Both the position numbers and the translations under genes were made by a program. A DNA stretch of 64,000 bases from Aquabacterium sp029268225. Lineage in GTDB: Bacteria > Pseudomonadota > Gammaproteobacteria > Burkholderiales > Burkholderiaceae_C. Shown here in pieces: positions 54,342 through 63,247 of this stretch. The notes under the pieces were generated by a model. That model saw only the letters and a program-made list of their open reading frames with translations, did not search any database and was not told the DNA's origin. The stretch spans positions 62,001-126,000 of the forward strand of contig NZ_JBBEYB010000002.1 in the NCBI RefSeq assembly GCF_037482285.1. The letters are read 5' to 3'. Position 1 is the stretch's first letter. Every line of letters begins with the position of its first letter.

Positions 54342-55028
54342 TCACGGGGCCGATGCGGCGACTGAGGACGCAGCCTCGGCAGCCACCGCAACAGGGGCTT
54401 GCCCCAAAGCGGTCAACTTGCCTTCGATGAAGCGACGGTACTCCACTTCTGGCGGCATGGCATCCCAGGCAGCACGATAGGCCTTGATGGCCTCGTCCTT
54501 CTTGCCTTGCGCGACCAGAATGTCGCCTCGGCGATCGTCCACAAGAGGAGCGAACTCGGCGGGCACACTGGCAGACAGGGTCTTCAACGCCTCATCGTGC
54601 GCCTGCGCATCCATTTGCACGCCAGCCAAGCGCAGTCGGGCAATGGCGACCAGGTCAGGGTTCTTGCCCTGATCTACGGCCCACTGCAAAGCAGACTTGG
54701 CATCATCGGTTTTTTGCTGCTCCAAAGCCACCTTGGCCGCCAACAGCGCACCTTGCGCAGCGAATGTCGTGCCCGCATAGTCTTTCTTGAGATCGGCAAA
54801 CGCCTGGGCCGCTTTGTCAGACTGTCCCCCGCTCACGGCCCGATCCATCTCTTCATACAGCCCCGCAGCAGCCAGACCACGCTTTTGCTGCCAGTACTGA
54901 TACCCCGTCCAGGCGGCATAAGCGCCCAGGACAAGCACCAGCACCCAAGTGATCAGGTTGCCGTACTGTTTCCAGAAGTGCTTGAACTGATCCAACTGTT
55001 CCTGTTGTTCGTTGTCGTAGGTCGCCAT
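54342..55028 (-). CDS. yfgM: YfgM-like TPR membrane protein
   Basis: 228 residues from the ATG at 55028 (MATYDNEQQEQLDQFKHFW); the frame is open further but would overlap hisS and lacks similarity. A single membrane helix (LITWVLVLVLGAYAAWTGY, about residues 24-43) anchors a periplasmic TPR-like domain (KAAQAFADLKKDYAGTTFA, AIARLRLAGVQMDAQAHDEAL). YfgM associates with SecYEG and PpiD and helps hand over exported proteins. Located between hisS and bamB. Confidence 0.9.
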   Translation of the reverse strand: MATYDNEQQEQLDQFKHFWKQYGNLITWVLVLVLGAYAAWTGYQYWQQKRGLAAAGLYEEMDRAVSGGQSDKAAQAFADLKKDYAGTTFAAQGALLAAKVALEQQKTDDAKSALQWAVDQGKNPDLVAIARLRLAGVQMDAQAHDEALKTLSASVPAEFAPLVDDRRGDILVAQGKKDEAIKAYRAAWDAMPPEVEYRRFIEGKLTALGQAPVAVAAEAASSVAASAP

Positions 55029-55075
55029 GTCTGCCGCAAAAAAGATGTAAGAGGTTGATCCGCCGATTATGACGG

Positions 55076-56380
55076 TCAGGAAGCCTGTGGCTGCGCCAGG
55101 AGTCGGTGGGCCCACCCGGCAGCTTCAGCCAGTTGAAGCGAGGTCTGTTCGCCGCCATCACGCAAGGGCTTTACGGCGACCAAGCCCTGAGCCACCTCGT
55201 CCGGCCCGAACACCAGGGCAAACCGTGCGCCGCTGGCGTCAGCCTTCTTGAACTGTGACTTGGGGCTGGCTGGGCCGTCCTTGCCAGCGGGATGCAGTTG
55301 TACGCAAACACCTTGTGCACGCAAGACTTCAAGCGTCGCCAACACGACAGGCATGGGCGTGCCTGCAAAGACCATGGCGTAGGCATCGGGCGCTGTAGAC
55401 GGCGCCTCGACACCGATCTCCTGCAAGAGCAGGAGCAGACGCTCCATGCCCAAGCCCCAGCCCACTGCGGGAGCAGGCTTGCCACCCAACTGTTCGATCA
55501 GCCCGTCGTAACGACCACCACCACACACGGTCCCTTGGGCACCCAATTTGTCGGTCACCCACTCAAAAACCGTCAGGTTGTAGTAATCCATGCCCCGCAC
55601 CAGGCGGGTGTTGACCTGATAAGGAATGCCCGCAGCCTCCAGCGCAAACTTGACTGCGCCAAAATGAGCCAGAGATGCCTCACCCAGGAAGTCGATCAGC
55701 TTGGGCGCCGCTTCGACCAGGGCCTGCATGGCCGGATTCTTGGTATCGAGAATGCGCAACGGATTGCTGTGCAGGCGTCGACGCGCTTCCTCGTCCAATT
55801 GGTCGATGTTTTCTTCCAAGTAGGTGATGAGTGCAGCACGGTGAGCCTTGCGTTCCTCAGGCTGGCCCAAGCTGTTGATCTGCAAACTCACGTCCTGACC
55901 GATGCTCAAACCCAGATCGCGCCACAGCGCAGCGGTCATGAGGATCAGTTCCGCATCGACATCAGGGCCGGCAAAGCCCAGCACCTCGGCGCCAACCTGA
56001 TGAAACTGACGATAACGCCCTTTCTGCGGACGCTCGTGACGGAACATGGGCCCGATGTAGTACAGGCGCTTGCCACCTTCGTACAGAAAATTATGCTCGT
56101 TGATGGCACGCACCGAACCGGCCGTACCCTCGGGACGAAGCGTGAGCTTGTCGCCGTTGAGGCTGTCTTCGAAGGAGTACATCTCCTTTTCGACAATGTC
56201 AGTGACTTCGCCCAGGCCGCGCACAAACAAGGCGGTGGGCTCGACGATGGGCGTGCGCATGTTCTGATAGCCGTAGCGGCGCATCAGTTGTCGCACCTTG
56301 TCTTCGAGCCATTCCCAGCGCGCCGATTCCGGCGGCAGGATGTCGTTCATGCCTTTGATGGCGGTCAGCTTTTCTGCCAT
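55076..56380 (-). CDS. hisS: Histidyl-tRNA synthetase
   Basis: 434 residues. Class II synthetase: motif 1 around GYQNMRTPIVEPTALFVRG, motif 2 TLRPEGTAGSVRAINEHNF with YYIGPMFRHERPQKGRYRQFHQVGAE, the histidine-specific LVRGMDYYNLTVFEWV and GGGRYDGL, and motif 3 AVGWGLGMERLLLLL. The C-terminal anticodon-binding domain distinguishes it from HisZ at 46405. Part of the bamB-yfgM-hisS-ispG run. Confidence 0.98.
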   Translation of the reverse strand: MAEKLTAIKGMNDILPPESARWEWLEDKVRQLMRRYGYQNMRTPIVEPTALFVRGLGEVTDIVEKEMYSFEDSLNGDKLTLRPEGTAGSVRAINEHNFLYEGGKRLYYIGPMFRHERPQKGRYRQFHQVGAEVLGFAGPDVDAELILMTAALWRDLGLSIGQDVSLQINSLGQPEERKAHRAALITYLEENIDQLDEEARRRLHSNPLRILDTKNPAMQALVEAAPKLIDFLGEASLAHFGAVKFALEAAGIPYQVNTRLVRGMDYYNLTVFEWVTDKLGAQGTVCGGGRYDGLIEQLGGKPAPAVGWGLGMERLLLLLQEIGVEAPSTAPDAYAMVFAGTPMPVVLATLEVLRAQGVCVQLHPAGKDGPASPKSQFKKADASGARFALVFGPDEVAQGLVAVKPLRDGGEQTSLQLAEAAGWAHRLLAQPQAS

Positions 56381-56413
56381 GAGAGCGTCAGTTTCTTGTT
56401 TTCTTGAAAAAGA

Positions 56414-57685
56414 TCAGGCCTGAACGGCCCCGCCAAAACGGCGATCGATGTAGGTCTGGACGAGTTGCTGGAACTCTTCGGCAATGCGTTCGCCGCGCAA
56501 AGTGAGAGCCTTCTCGCCGTCGATGAAGACCGGGGCGGCCGGCGCTTCGCCGGTGCCAGGCAGGCTGATGCCGATGTCGGCGTGCTTGCTCTCCCCAGGA
56601 CCGTTGACGATGCACCCCATCACGGCCACCTTGAGGTTCTCCACGCCAGGGTACTGGCTGCGCCAGACAGGCATCTGTGCGCGCAGGAAATCGTCAATCT
56701 GCTTGGCCAGCTCCTGGAAGGTGGTGCTGGTGGTGCGACCGCAACCGGGACAAGCCGTGACACTGGGGACAAAAGTGCGCAAACCCAAGGCCTGCAGGAT
56801 CTCCAAAGCCACCACGACTTCCTGCGTGCGAGCTTCACCAGGTTGCGGCGTGAGCGAAACCCGAATGGTGTCGCCAATGCCTTCCTGAAGCAAGATGGAC
56901 AGCGCCGCTGCAGATGCGACGGTGCCCTTGGTGCCCATGCCGGCTTCGGTCAAACCCAGGTGCAAGGGGTAGTCGCAACGGGCAGCCAGACCTCGGTACA
57001 CACTGATGAGATCTTGCACACCGCTGACTTTGCATGACAGGATGATCTGCTCTGGGCGCATGCCCAACTGCCGAGCGTCATGCGCTGACTGCAAGGCGGA
57101 GCTGATGAGCGCCTGGTACATGACCTGCTGCGCGTCCCAAGGCTGCGCACTGCGCGCATTCTCGTCCATCATCGCGGCCAGCAGTTCTTGGTCCAGACTG
57201 CCCCAGTTGACCCCAATGCGCACAGGCTTGTCGTGGCGCAAAGCCACCTCGATCATCTGAGCAAACTGCTTGTCACCCTTTTCGCCTTTACCCACGTTGC
57301 CAGGGTTGATGCGGTACTTGGAAAGGGCCTCAGCACAAGCAGGCACCTCAGTGAGCAGGCGATGGCCGTTGTAATGGAAGTCACCGACCAGGGGAACGTC
57401 AATGCCCATCCGGTCGAGTTGATCACGGATGTGCGGCACGGCCTCGGCGGCCTCCAGGGTGTTGACCGTGATGCGGACCATTTCAGACCCGGCAAGTGCC
57501 AACTCCTTGACCTGGATGGCGGTGCCAATGACGTCGACGGTATCGGTGTTGGTCATCGACTGCACGCGCACTGGCGCGTCCCCACCGATGGTGACCACAC
57601 GAGAGCCCCATGTCACCCTGGCCTGCCGGGAGCGCCGGGCAGCAGGTCGCGAAACGTCAATGAAGGAGAAGTTTTCGAGAGTCAT
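56414..57685 (-). CDS. ispG: (E)-4-hydroxy-3-methylbut-2-enyl diphosphate synthase
   Basis: 423 residues. MEP-pathway iron-sulfur enzyme. N-terminal TIM barrel with VQSMTNTDTVDVIGTAIQVKELALAGSEMVR and VPLVGDFHYNGHRLL; C-terminal domain with the cluster cysteines in VTACPGCGRTTSTTFQEL and VMGCIVNGPGESKHADIGISLPG. It is coupled to rodZ upstream by a four-base overlap at 57682-57685. The same pathway's dxr is at 34789. Confidence 0.98.
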   Translation of the reverse strand: MTLENFSFIDVSRPAARRSRQARVTWGSRVVTIGGDAPVRVQSMTNTDTVDVIGTAIQVKELALAGSEMVRITVNTLEAAEAVPHIRDQLDRMGIDVPLVGDFHYNGHRLLTEVPACAEALSKYRINPGNVGKGEKGDKQFAQMIEVALRHDKPVRIGVNWGSLDQELLAAMMDENARSAQPWDAQQVMYQALISSALQSAHDARQLGMRPEQIILSCKVSGVQDLISVYRGLAARCDYPLHLGLTEAGMGTKGTVASAAALSILLQEGIGDTIRVSLTPQPGEARTQEVVVALEILQALGLRTFVPSVTACPGCGRTTSTTFQELAKQIDDFLRAQMPVWRSQYPGVENLKVAVMGCIVNGPGESKHADIGISLPGTGEAPAAPVFIDGEKALTLRGERIAEEFQQLVQTYIDRRFGGAVQA

Positions 57686-58668
57686 TTCAGCTCGAGACGT
57701 GCGGTATTGTTGCGTGAGATGTCCGTCAGCGGTACGGCTTGTCCGTTGAAACTCACTTGCACGGCGCTGGCATTGCCGATCCGAACCCTGAACGGCGGTT
57801 GCCCTTGCAAGGAAACAACCTCACCAGCGCGAGCAATGCGCGAAAACAGCTTGGCACCTGTCCCGTCCTGCACGTCAATCCAAGAACTGTCGGTGAGCAC
57901 CATGCGAACGGGATCCTGAGCCATAGCAGCCATGGGAACAGGCGCCGCTGCAGCGCCAGATGCCGGGGTGTTGATGGCCGTTGCGCTGGATGGCTGAGCC
58001 GATACCGGATCAGCCTGACTGGCCGCGCTCGCTACACTGGCGGCGCTGCTCGCAGGAGCAGGCAGGGGCCCAGCGGACTCCAGCGCGTCCTCTGCGGAGA
58101 CTTCGATGGACGAGGGCATGGAAGCGGTATCGCCAACAGCCTCTTGCGCCAAGCCGTCTGGGCCCGCAGCACCTGACCCGACCGACCAAGATGGCCACTC
58201 CACCGAGTCAGGCAGCGCGTAAATGATGGCTGCCGCCCCTAGCAAAGCGAGCGGAGCCAACCAACGTGGCGCCAACAGGGCCTTCAACGAAACACCCAGA
58301 TGCCAACGCTGGCCGCGATCAAAGAGCGGAGGCACACTGCTGTGGTCTCGAAAAGGCGCGTTGATCTGCGACTTCTCCTGACCCAAGGTGTGCAAACGGG
58401 CCGCCGGCAGATCGGCCAAGACGGGTGTGGCATCGATGTGCAGCGCACGACAGACTGTCATCGCGAGGGCACGCGTGAAGTTGCTATCGCCCAGGCTCTC
58501 GTACCGTCCGCGCTCCAGGGCATCCAGCTTGTGAACCGGCACCTTGATCTGGCTGGAAAGCTGCTCCAATGTCAGGCCCTGCGCGGCACGCGCACGTCGC
58601 AACACATCTCCGGCTTGTGCGCCGCCCTCGTCAGGTGTCACGAGAAGGCGGGATGTGCCATCAGTCAT
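57682..58668 (-). CDS. rodZ: Cell-shape protein RodZ (HTH and DUF4115)
   Basis: 328 residues from the ATG at 58668, which overlaps the end of the pilF gene by eight bases; upstream starts would lie deep inside pilF. N-terminal helix-turn-helix LRRARAAQGLTLEQLSSQIKVPVHKLDALERGRYESLGD in outline binds MreB; a membrane helix (WLAPLALLGAAAIIYAL, about residue 140) follows; then an Ala/Ser/Pro-rich periplasmic linker and the DUF4115 beta domain (VRMVLTDSSWIDVQDGTGAKLF). The pilF-rodZ-ispG-hisS order is widely conserved. Confidence 0.93.
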   Translation of the reverse strand: MTDGTSRLLVTPDEGGAQAGDVLRRARAAQGLTLEQLSSQIKVPVHKLDALERGRYESLGDSNFTRALAMTVCRALHIDATPVLADLPAARLHTLGQEKSQINAPFRDHSSVPPLFDRGQRWHLGVSLKALLAPRWLAPLALLGAAAIIYALPDSVEWPSWSVGSGAAGPDGLAQEAVGDTASMPSSIEVSAEDALESAGPLPAPASSAASVASAASQADPVSAQPSSATAINTPASGAAAAPVPMAAMAQDPVRMVLTDSSWIDVQDGTGAKLFSRIARAGEVVSLQGQPPFRVRIGNASAVQVSFNGQAVPLTDISRNNTARLELK

Positions 58669-59482
58669 CAAATCGTCCCAACTCGAGAAGGTTGGTCTCA
58701 CGGGAAGCCGGGAAACGGCTGCGCAGGCGAGAACCAAAGTCGCGCACGCCCTCACGATTACCCATGCGGTGCTCAACGCGTGTGGCCAGCCACAGCGACT
58801 CCGCAGTGATTTGCTCGTCGCGGCTGTTCACGCGTGCAATGTAGAAACGTGCGCGCTCCAGCTCACCTCGGCGCAACAAAACGGACGCCAGGTTGAAAGC
58901 AGTCGCGGGATTGGTCGGGTCCATTTCGTAAGAACGCGCCAGCGTGACCTGCGCTTCGGGATAGAGGCCCGCCCGCATCTGGCAAACCCCTCGGGCGAGC
59001 AAAGTCTTGCTGGTTGCCACGGTTTGAGGCAACTTGGACGCGCGCTCAAACATGGCGTCGGCCGCCGGATACAAACCCTTGCGACACAAATACCAACCGT
59101 AGTTGTGCAAAACGCTGCCATTGTTGGGTTCGCGATCGACCGCGAGACGGTAGTTCGCCTCGGCCCGTGCTGCGTCGCCCATGGCATCGTAAATCAGTGC
59201 CCGCATCTCGTGGGTGTCAGGCAAGCTGGGATCGATGGCCTCCGCCTGCTTCAACTCATCGAGTGCCGTGGTGAACTGGCCTTGGCTGAAGTAAGTTGAC
59301 GCCAACTCCATGCGAATGCGCGCACGCTTGCGCACTTCGCTTTCGTCGGAGGCTGTGGCGATATCCCCCTGACTGCCTGCTGTCGCCGTCGGCATCGTAG
59401 CGCCACAGCCAGCCAGATTCAGAGTGCCTACCAGCAGGCCAGCCATCCAGAAACCAGTCAGCACCGAGCGGAACGTCCTCAT
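58661..59482 (-). CDS. pilF: Type IV pilus biogenesis lipoprotein PilF/PilW
   Basis: 273 residues. Lipoprotein signal with lipobox NLAGC (cysteine near residue 26). Six TPR-like repeats follow, for example ELASTYFSQGQFTTALDELKQAEAIDPSLPD, EMRALIYDAMGDAARAEANYRLAVDREPNNG and AAFNLASVLLRRGELERARFYIAR, each read in outline. PilF helps multimerise the PilQ secretin in the outer membrane. Other pilus genes are not in the window; the gene is kept here by the rlmN-pilF-rodZ synteny. Confidence 0.92.
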   Translation of the reverse strand: MRTFRSVLTGFWMAGLLVGTLNLAGCGATMPTATAGSQGDIATASDESEVRKRARIRMELASTYFSQGQFTTALDELKQAEAIDPSLPDTHEMRALIYDAMGDAARAEANYRLAVDREPNNGSVLHNYGWYLCRKGLYPAADAMFERASKLPQTVATSKTLLARGVCQMRAGLYPEAQVTLARSYEMDPTNPATAFNLASVLLRRGELERARFYIARVNSRDEQITAESLWLATRVEHRMGNREGVRDFGSRLRSRFPASRETNLLELGRFDD

Positions 59483-59543
59483 GCGGCAATCTCCATGTCA
59501 AAAATGCCAGTGTAGTGCGGTGCCAGACGCGGCTGACCCACAC

Positions 59544-60686
59544 TCAACGCGCAGAAGGGTTGCGCTCACCCGGCTTGGGCATCGCCACCTTCACAGCCAC
59601 AGGTTGACGCAGCATCCGCTGCGCCGCACGGGTACGGTCTTGGACCTCCCCCGCCAACTGGCCACAGGCGGCATCGATGTCGTCGCCCCGGGTCTTGCGC
59701 ACCGTGGTCACGATGCCGGCATCGGCCAGGATGCGCGCAAAGGCCTGGACGCGCTCATTGTTCGAGCGATGCAGCCCCGATGCCGGGAAGGGATTGAAGG
59801 GAATCAGGTTGAACTTGCAGTTGATGCGCCCCTTGACCAGGGCAATCAACTGACGGGCATGCTCGTCGGTGTCGTTGACGCCGTCGAGCATGCAGTATTC
59901 GAAAGTGATGAAATCGCGCGGCGCGGCGGTCAGGTAGTTCTGACAGGCCGTGAGCAGTTCATCGATGGGATACTTGCGGTTGAGCGGCACCAACTCGTCG
60001 CGCAGCGGGTCGTTGGGCGCGTGCAGCGACACCGCCAGGGCCACCGGACAATCTTTCTGGAGGCGCTCGATCATGGGCACCACGCCCGAGGTCGACACCG
60101 TGACGCGGCGACGCGACAGACCATAACCATGGTCGTCCAGCATGATCTTCAGAGCCGGCACCAGCGCGCTGTAGTTTTGCAGCGGCTCGCCCATGCCCAT
60201 CATCACCACGTTGCTGATGACGCGCTCGGTGGTGCCCAGGCGCTTACGCAGCGCGTGCTCGGCATGCCAGAGCTGGGCAATGATTTCGCCGGTGGTGAGG
60301 TTGCGGCTGAAGCCTTGGTGGCCGGTCGAGCAAAAACGGCATCCCACGGCACAACCGGCCTGCGAGGACACGCACAGCGTGCCGCGATCGGATTCGGGGA
60401 TGTAGACGCTCTCGACAGCATTGCCCGCGCCAACGTCGAACAGCCACTTGATGGTGCCGTCGGACGAGACGTGTTCACTGATCACAGGCAGGTCTTGCAG
60501 GGTGGCCACACCCTTGAGCTTGCTGCGCAGTGATTTGGCGAGATCCGACATCTGATCGAAATCGGTCGCACCTTTTTGATGAATCCAGCGAAACAGCTGG
60601 GTGGCGCGGAAGCGCTTTTCACCCAGTTGTTCGCAGAACGCGGTCAACCCATCCAGGTCGAAATCCAGCAGGTTGACGGCGCTCAT
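59544..60686 (-). CDS. rlmN: Dual-specificity RNA methyltransferase RlmN
   Basis: 380 residues. Radical-SAM enzyme that forms 2-methyladenosine in 23S rRNA A2503 and in tRNA A37. The cluster cysteines are in SSQAGCAVGCRFCSTGHQG (CxxxCxxC, near residue 110); GEPLQNYSALVPAL and MGMGEPL are conserved; the methyl-carrying cysteine is in DDIDAACGQLAGE near the C-terminus. Lies between ndk and pilF, about 30 and 60 bases away. Confidence 0.97.
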   Translation of the reverse strand: MSAVNLLDFDLDGLTAFCEQLGEKRFRATQLFRWIHQKGATDFDQMSDLAKSLRSKLKGVATLQDLPVISEHVSSDGTIKWLFDVGAGNAVESVYIPESDRGTLCVSSQAGCAVGCRFCSTGHQGFSRNLTTGEIIAQLWHAEHALRKRLGTTERVISNVVMMGMGEPLQNYSALVPALKIMLDDHGYGLSRRRVTVSTSGVVPMIERLQKDCPVALAVSLHAPNDPLRDELVPLNRKYPIDELLTACQNYLTAAPRDFITFEYCMLDGVNDTDEHARQLIALVKGRINCKFNLIPFNPFPASGLHRSNNERVQAFARILADAGIVTTVRKTRGDDIDAACGQLAGEVQDRTRAAQRMLRQPVAVKVAMPKPGERNPSAR

Positions 60687-60716
60687 ACTTCTTCAACTCT
60701 CAGCGAGGTCGGCAGC

Positions 60717-61142
60717 TCAGCGGCTGTAGACGTTCAGAGCGGGGAAGAAGAAAGCGATCTCGACGGCAGCCGTTTCAGGAGCGTCGGAACCGTGGACGGC
60801 GTTGGCGTCGATGCTGTCAGCGAAGTCAGCGCGAATGGTGCCCTTTTCGGCCTTCTTCGGGTCGGTGGCGCCCATCAGGTCGCGGTTCTTCAGGATGGCG
60901 CCTTCGCCTTCGAGCACTTGCACGAACACGGGGCCGGAGATCATGAAGTCAACCAGGTCCTTGAAGAAAGGACGGGCAGCGTGCACAGCGTAGAACTGCT
61001 CGGCTTCAGCGCGCGACAGTTGCACCAGCTTGGCAGCGGCGACCTTCAGGCCAGCGCCTTCGAAGCGGCTGATGATTTGGCCGATGACGTTCTTGGCAAC
61101 GGCGTCGGGCTTGATGATCGAGAGGGTACGTTCGATAGCCAT
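60717..61142 (-). CDS. ndk: Nucleoside diphosphate kinase
   Basis: 141 residues from the ATG at 61142, preceded by AGGAGA; ten extra in-frame codons upstream are not conserved. Motifs: IERTLSIIKPDAVAKNVIGQI at the start and the phospho-histidine in NAVHGSDAPETAAVEIAFFF. It balances NTP pools. First gene of the ndk-rlmN-pilF-rodZ-ispG-hisS run, with a promoter proposed at 61181-61186. Confidence 0.98.
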   Translation of the reverse strand: MAIERTLSIIKPDAVAKNVIGQIISRFEGAGLKVAAAKLVQLSRAEAEQFYAVHAARPFFKDLVDFMISGPVFVQVLEGEGAILKNRDLMGATDPKKAEKGTIRADFADSIDANAVHGSDAPETAAVEIAFFFPALNVYSR

Positions 61143-61169
61143 GTGATTCTCCTGGTTCAGTGAGCTTGA

Positions 61170-61194
61170 CAAAACCGCACATTCTACTGTGCGG
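61170..61194 (-). terminator. Hairpin terminator after rluB overlapping the -10 element of ndk
   Basis: On the minus strand CCGCACA and TGTGCGG form a 7-bp stem followed by TTTTG, a terminator for the gene ending at 61247. The loop and the first base of the second arm read TAGAAT (61181-61186), a good -10 hexamer for ndk, with a weak -35 match about 17 bases upstream. Both roles are read from sequence only. Confidence 0.55.
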
Positions 61195-61246
61195 ACATGA
61201 CCAAGCCTTGTCTGTGAAAGATGTTTTCCTGTTCCCGCAAAGGGGA

Positions 61247-63247
61247 TCAGCGACGGCCGCGTCCGCCGCCACCACCGCCGCCTCGACGGCCACCACCGCC
61301 GCCACCGGGTTTGCCAAAGAAGGCATCGGCGCCGATGTAGCCCACGGAAGTTTGCAGCGGATCAGGCTGACGAGGACCCTTCTGACGGTCCTGACCGCCC
61401 TGCCCCTGGTTCTGGTCCGGGCGACCAAAACCCGCGGTGATGCGCTTGGAACCCTTCACGAAGCGACGGTCAAAGGTCTGCTCCAGGGGGTTAGGGATGC
61501 GGGCAAAGTGCTCGTCATCCTCCGAATCATGGCGCGGGCCGGCCTGACGATCGCGGTCACGCTCCTGGCGTTGCTTGTTGCCAAAGGCTCCAGGCTCGCC
61601 ACCAAATGGCTTACCCTGCGGACGACCGCCCTGCCCTTGCTGCGGGCCACGGCCTTGAGGCGCCTGACCACCGACGGGCACCGGACGGGGCTTCGCGGGC
61701 TTTTGTTGCCCACGGCCGCCGCGGCCACCTTGGCCTTGCTCTTGTTGGCGGTCCATACCGGCCAGGGCCTTGACCGCACGCACGTCGGACTCGCCCAGCT
61801 CGACCCAAACGCCACGCTTGAGGCCGCGCGGCAGCACGATGGCGCCGTAACGCACACGGATCAGACGGTTGACGGTCAAACCCACGGCGTCGAACAGCTT
61901 GCGCACTTCGCGGTTGCGGCCTTCGGTGATGACCACGCGATACCACTGGTTCACGCCTTCGCCACCGCCGTTGCTGATGGACACGAACGAGGCGGTCTGG
62001 CCGTCGATCTCGACGCCGGTCAGCAGCTTGTTGCGGGCATCTTCACCCAGCGAGCCCAGCACGCGCACCGCGTACTCGCGCTCCACGCCAAAGCGGGGAT
62101 GCATCAACTGGTTGGCCAGCTCACCGGAGTTGGTGAACAGCAGCAGGCCTTCGGTGTTCAGGTCGAGGCGACCGACAGACATCCACTTGCCATTGTGCAG
62201 GCGCGGCAGACGACGGAACACGGTCGGGCGACCTTGCGGATCGTCATGGGTGACCACCTCACCGGTGGGCTTGTGATAGGCCAGGATGCGAGCGGCGGGC
62301 GGTGCAATGCGGACCTTGATCGGACGGCCAGCCACCTTGATGCGATCCCCAAAGGAGATGCGCTGACCGATGTGAGCCACCTGATCGTTGACCTCGATGC
62401 GGCCGTCTTCGATCATTTGCTCGATGTCGCGACGTGATCCCACGCCAGCCTGAGCCAGCACCTTCTGCAGCTTGGGCGCGTCCGGCTCGGGCAGCAGCAC
62501 ACGCTTGTAGACGCCACCCTCTTCGGTCGCTGCCTCTTCGGCCTCCTCCCGCTCCTTGTCGAAATCACCCGAGATCAATTCGGCGAAGACCTCAGTGGCC
62601 TGTTCGGCGGCGATGGCTGCACGGCGCGAGCCCTGGCGCGGCTCAACACCCTCCTCAGCCTCATCTGCGGCGTCATCTGCCTGCTCGCCTTCTGCCATGC
62701 GAGGGCGGCGCTCTTCACGAGAGGGACGATCTGCACGAGGACCCCGGCGATCACCACGCTCACGACGGCCTCGCTCTCCGCGCGGTGCCGCCTCCTCGGA
62801 AGCGACGGCTGGCACAGCATCGGCAGCCTCAACTGTCACGTCGACCGGCGCCGCAACGGGCTGAACCTCGGACACAGAGCCGACGACCTCAGCCACCATC
62901 GGAGCTGCTTCGGCGACAACGGACTCCACGACCTTCTTGCGCGGCGCGCGCTTGGGCTTGACAGGCTGCTCGGCTTCGGAGGATGGCGCCACAGCCTCAA
63001 CCAACACGGCAGCACTGGAAGTCGCATCGACCTCCACATCACCGGAAACCGCCGCGGCAACCTTCTTGCGCGGCGCACGCTTGGGCTTCGCGGCAGGCAC
63101 GGCTTCACTCACATCGGCAACAACGGCGGCGGAGGCCTGAGCCGGCTCGGCCGTCTTGGTGCGACGCACACGTTTGGGCTTGACCACCTCTTCGGTGACC
63201 AGGGACTGTTCTTGAGGATCTTGCATGGGCACGTTTTCAGCGGTCAT
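61247..63247 (-). CDS. rluB: RluB-type 23S rRNA pseudouridine synthase with long extensions
   Basis: 666 residues, about twice the usual length. The enzyme core lies at roughly 255-490: an S4 RNA-binding domain (LQKVLAQAGVGSRRDIEQMIEDGRIEVN, in outline) and the RsuA-family catalytic domain with the Asp in MSVGRLDLNTEGLLLFTNSGEL. The N-terminal extension (1-250) is Ala/Val/Glu-rich with three copies of a basic motif KPKRxxRxK at 23-31, 54-62 and 97-105, then an Arg/Asp/Glu-rich stretch. The C-terminal extension is Gly/Gln/Arg-rich and ends in RGG-like repeats. Likely modifies U2605 of 23S rRNA. Its ATG overlaps the scpB stop (ATGA), fixing the start. Confidence 0.9.
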   Translation of the reverse strand: MTAENVPMQDPQEQSLVTEEVVKPKRVRRTKTAEPAQASAAVVADVSEAVPAAKPKRAPRKKVAAAVSGDVEVDATSSAAVLVEAVAPSSEAEQPVKPKRAPRKKVVESVVAEAAPMVAEVVGSVSEVQPVAAPVDVTVEAADAVPAVASEEAAPRGERGRRERGDRRGPRADRPSREERRPRMAEGEQADDAADEAEEGVEPRQGSRRAAIAAEQATEVFAELISGDFDKEREEAEEAATEEGGVYKRVLLPEPDAPKLQKVLAQAGVGSRRDIEQMIEDGRIEVNDQVAHIGQRISFGDRIKVAGRPIKVRIAPPAARILAYHKPTGEVVTHDDPQGRPTVFRRLPRLHNGKWMSVGRLDLNTEGLLLFTNSGELANQLMHPRFGVEREYAVRVLGSLGEDARNKLLTGVEIDGQTASFVSISNGGGEGVNQWYRVVITEGRNREVRKLFDAVGLTVNRLIRVRYGAIVLPRGLKRGVWVELGESDVRAVKALAGMDRQQEQGQGGRGGRGQQKPAKPRPVPVGGQAPQGRGPQQGQGGRPQGKPFGGEPGAFGNKQRQERDRDRQAGPRHDSEDDEHFARIPNPLEQTFDRRFVKGSKRITAGFGRPDQNQGQGGQDRQKGPRQPDPLQTSVGYIGADAFFGKPGGGGGGRRGGGGGGGRGRR

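Noticed and set aside
61160..62437. 425-codon plus-strand frame opposite rluB with hydrophobic Ala/Thr/Leu-rich start
   Set aside because: The hydrophobic appearance comes from reading the Gly/Arg-rich tail of rluB on the other strand; no start signal or family match.
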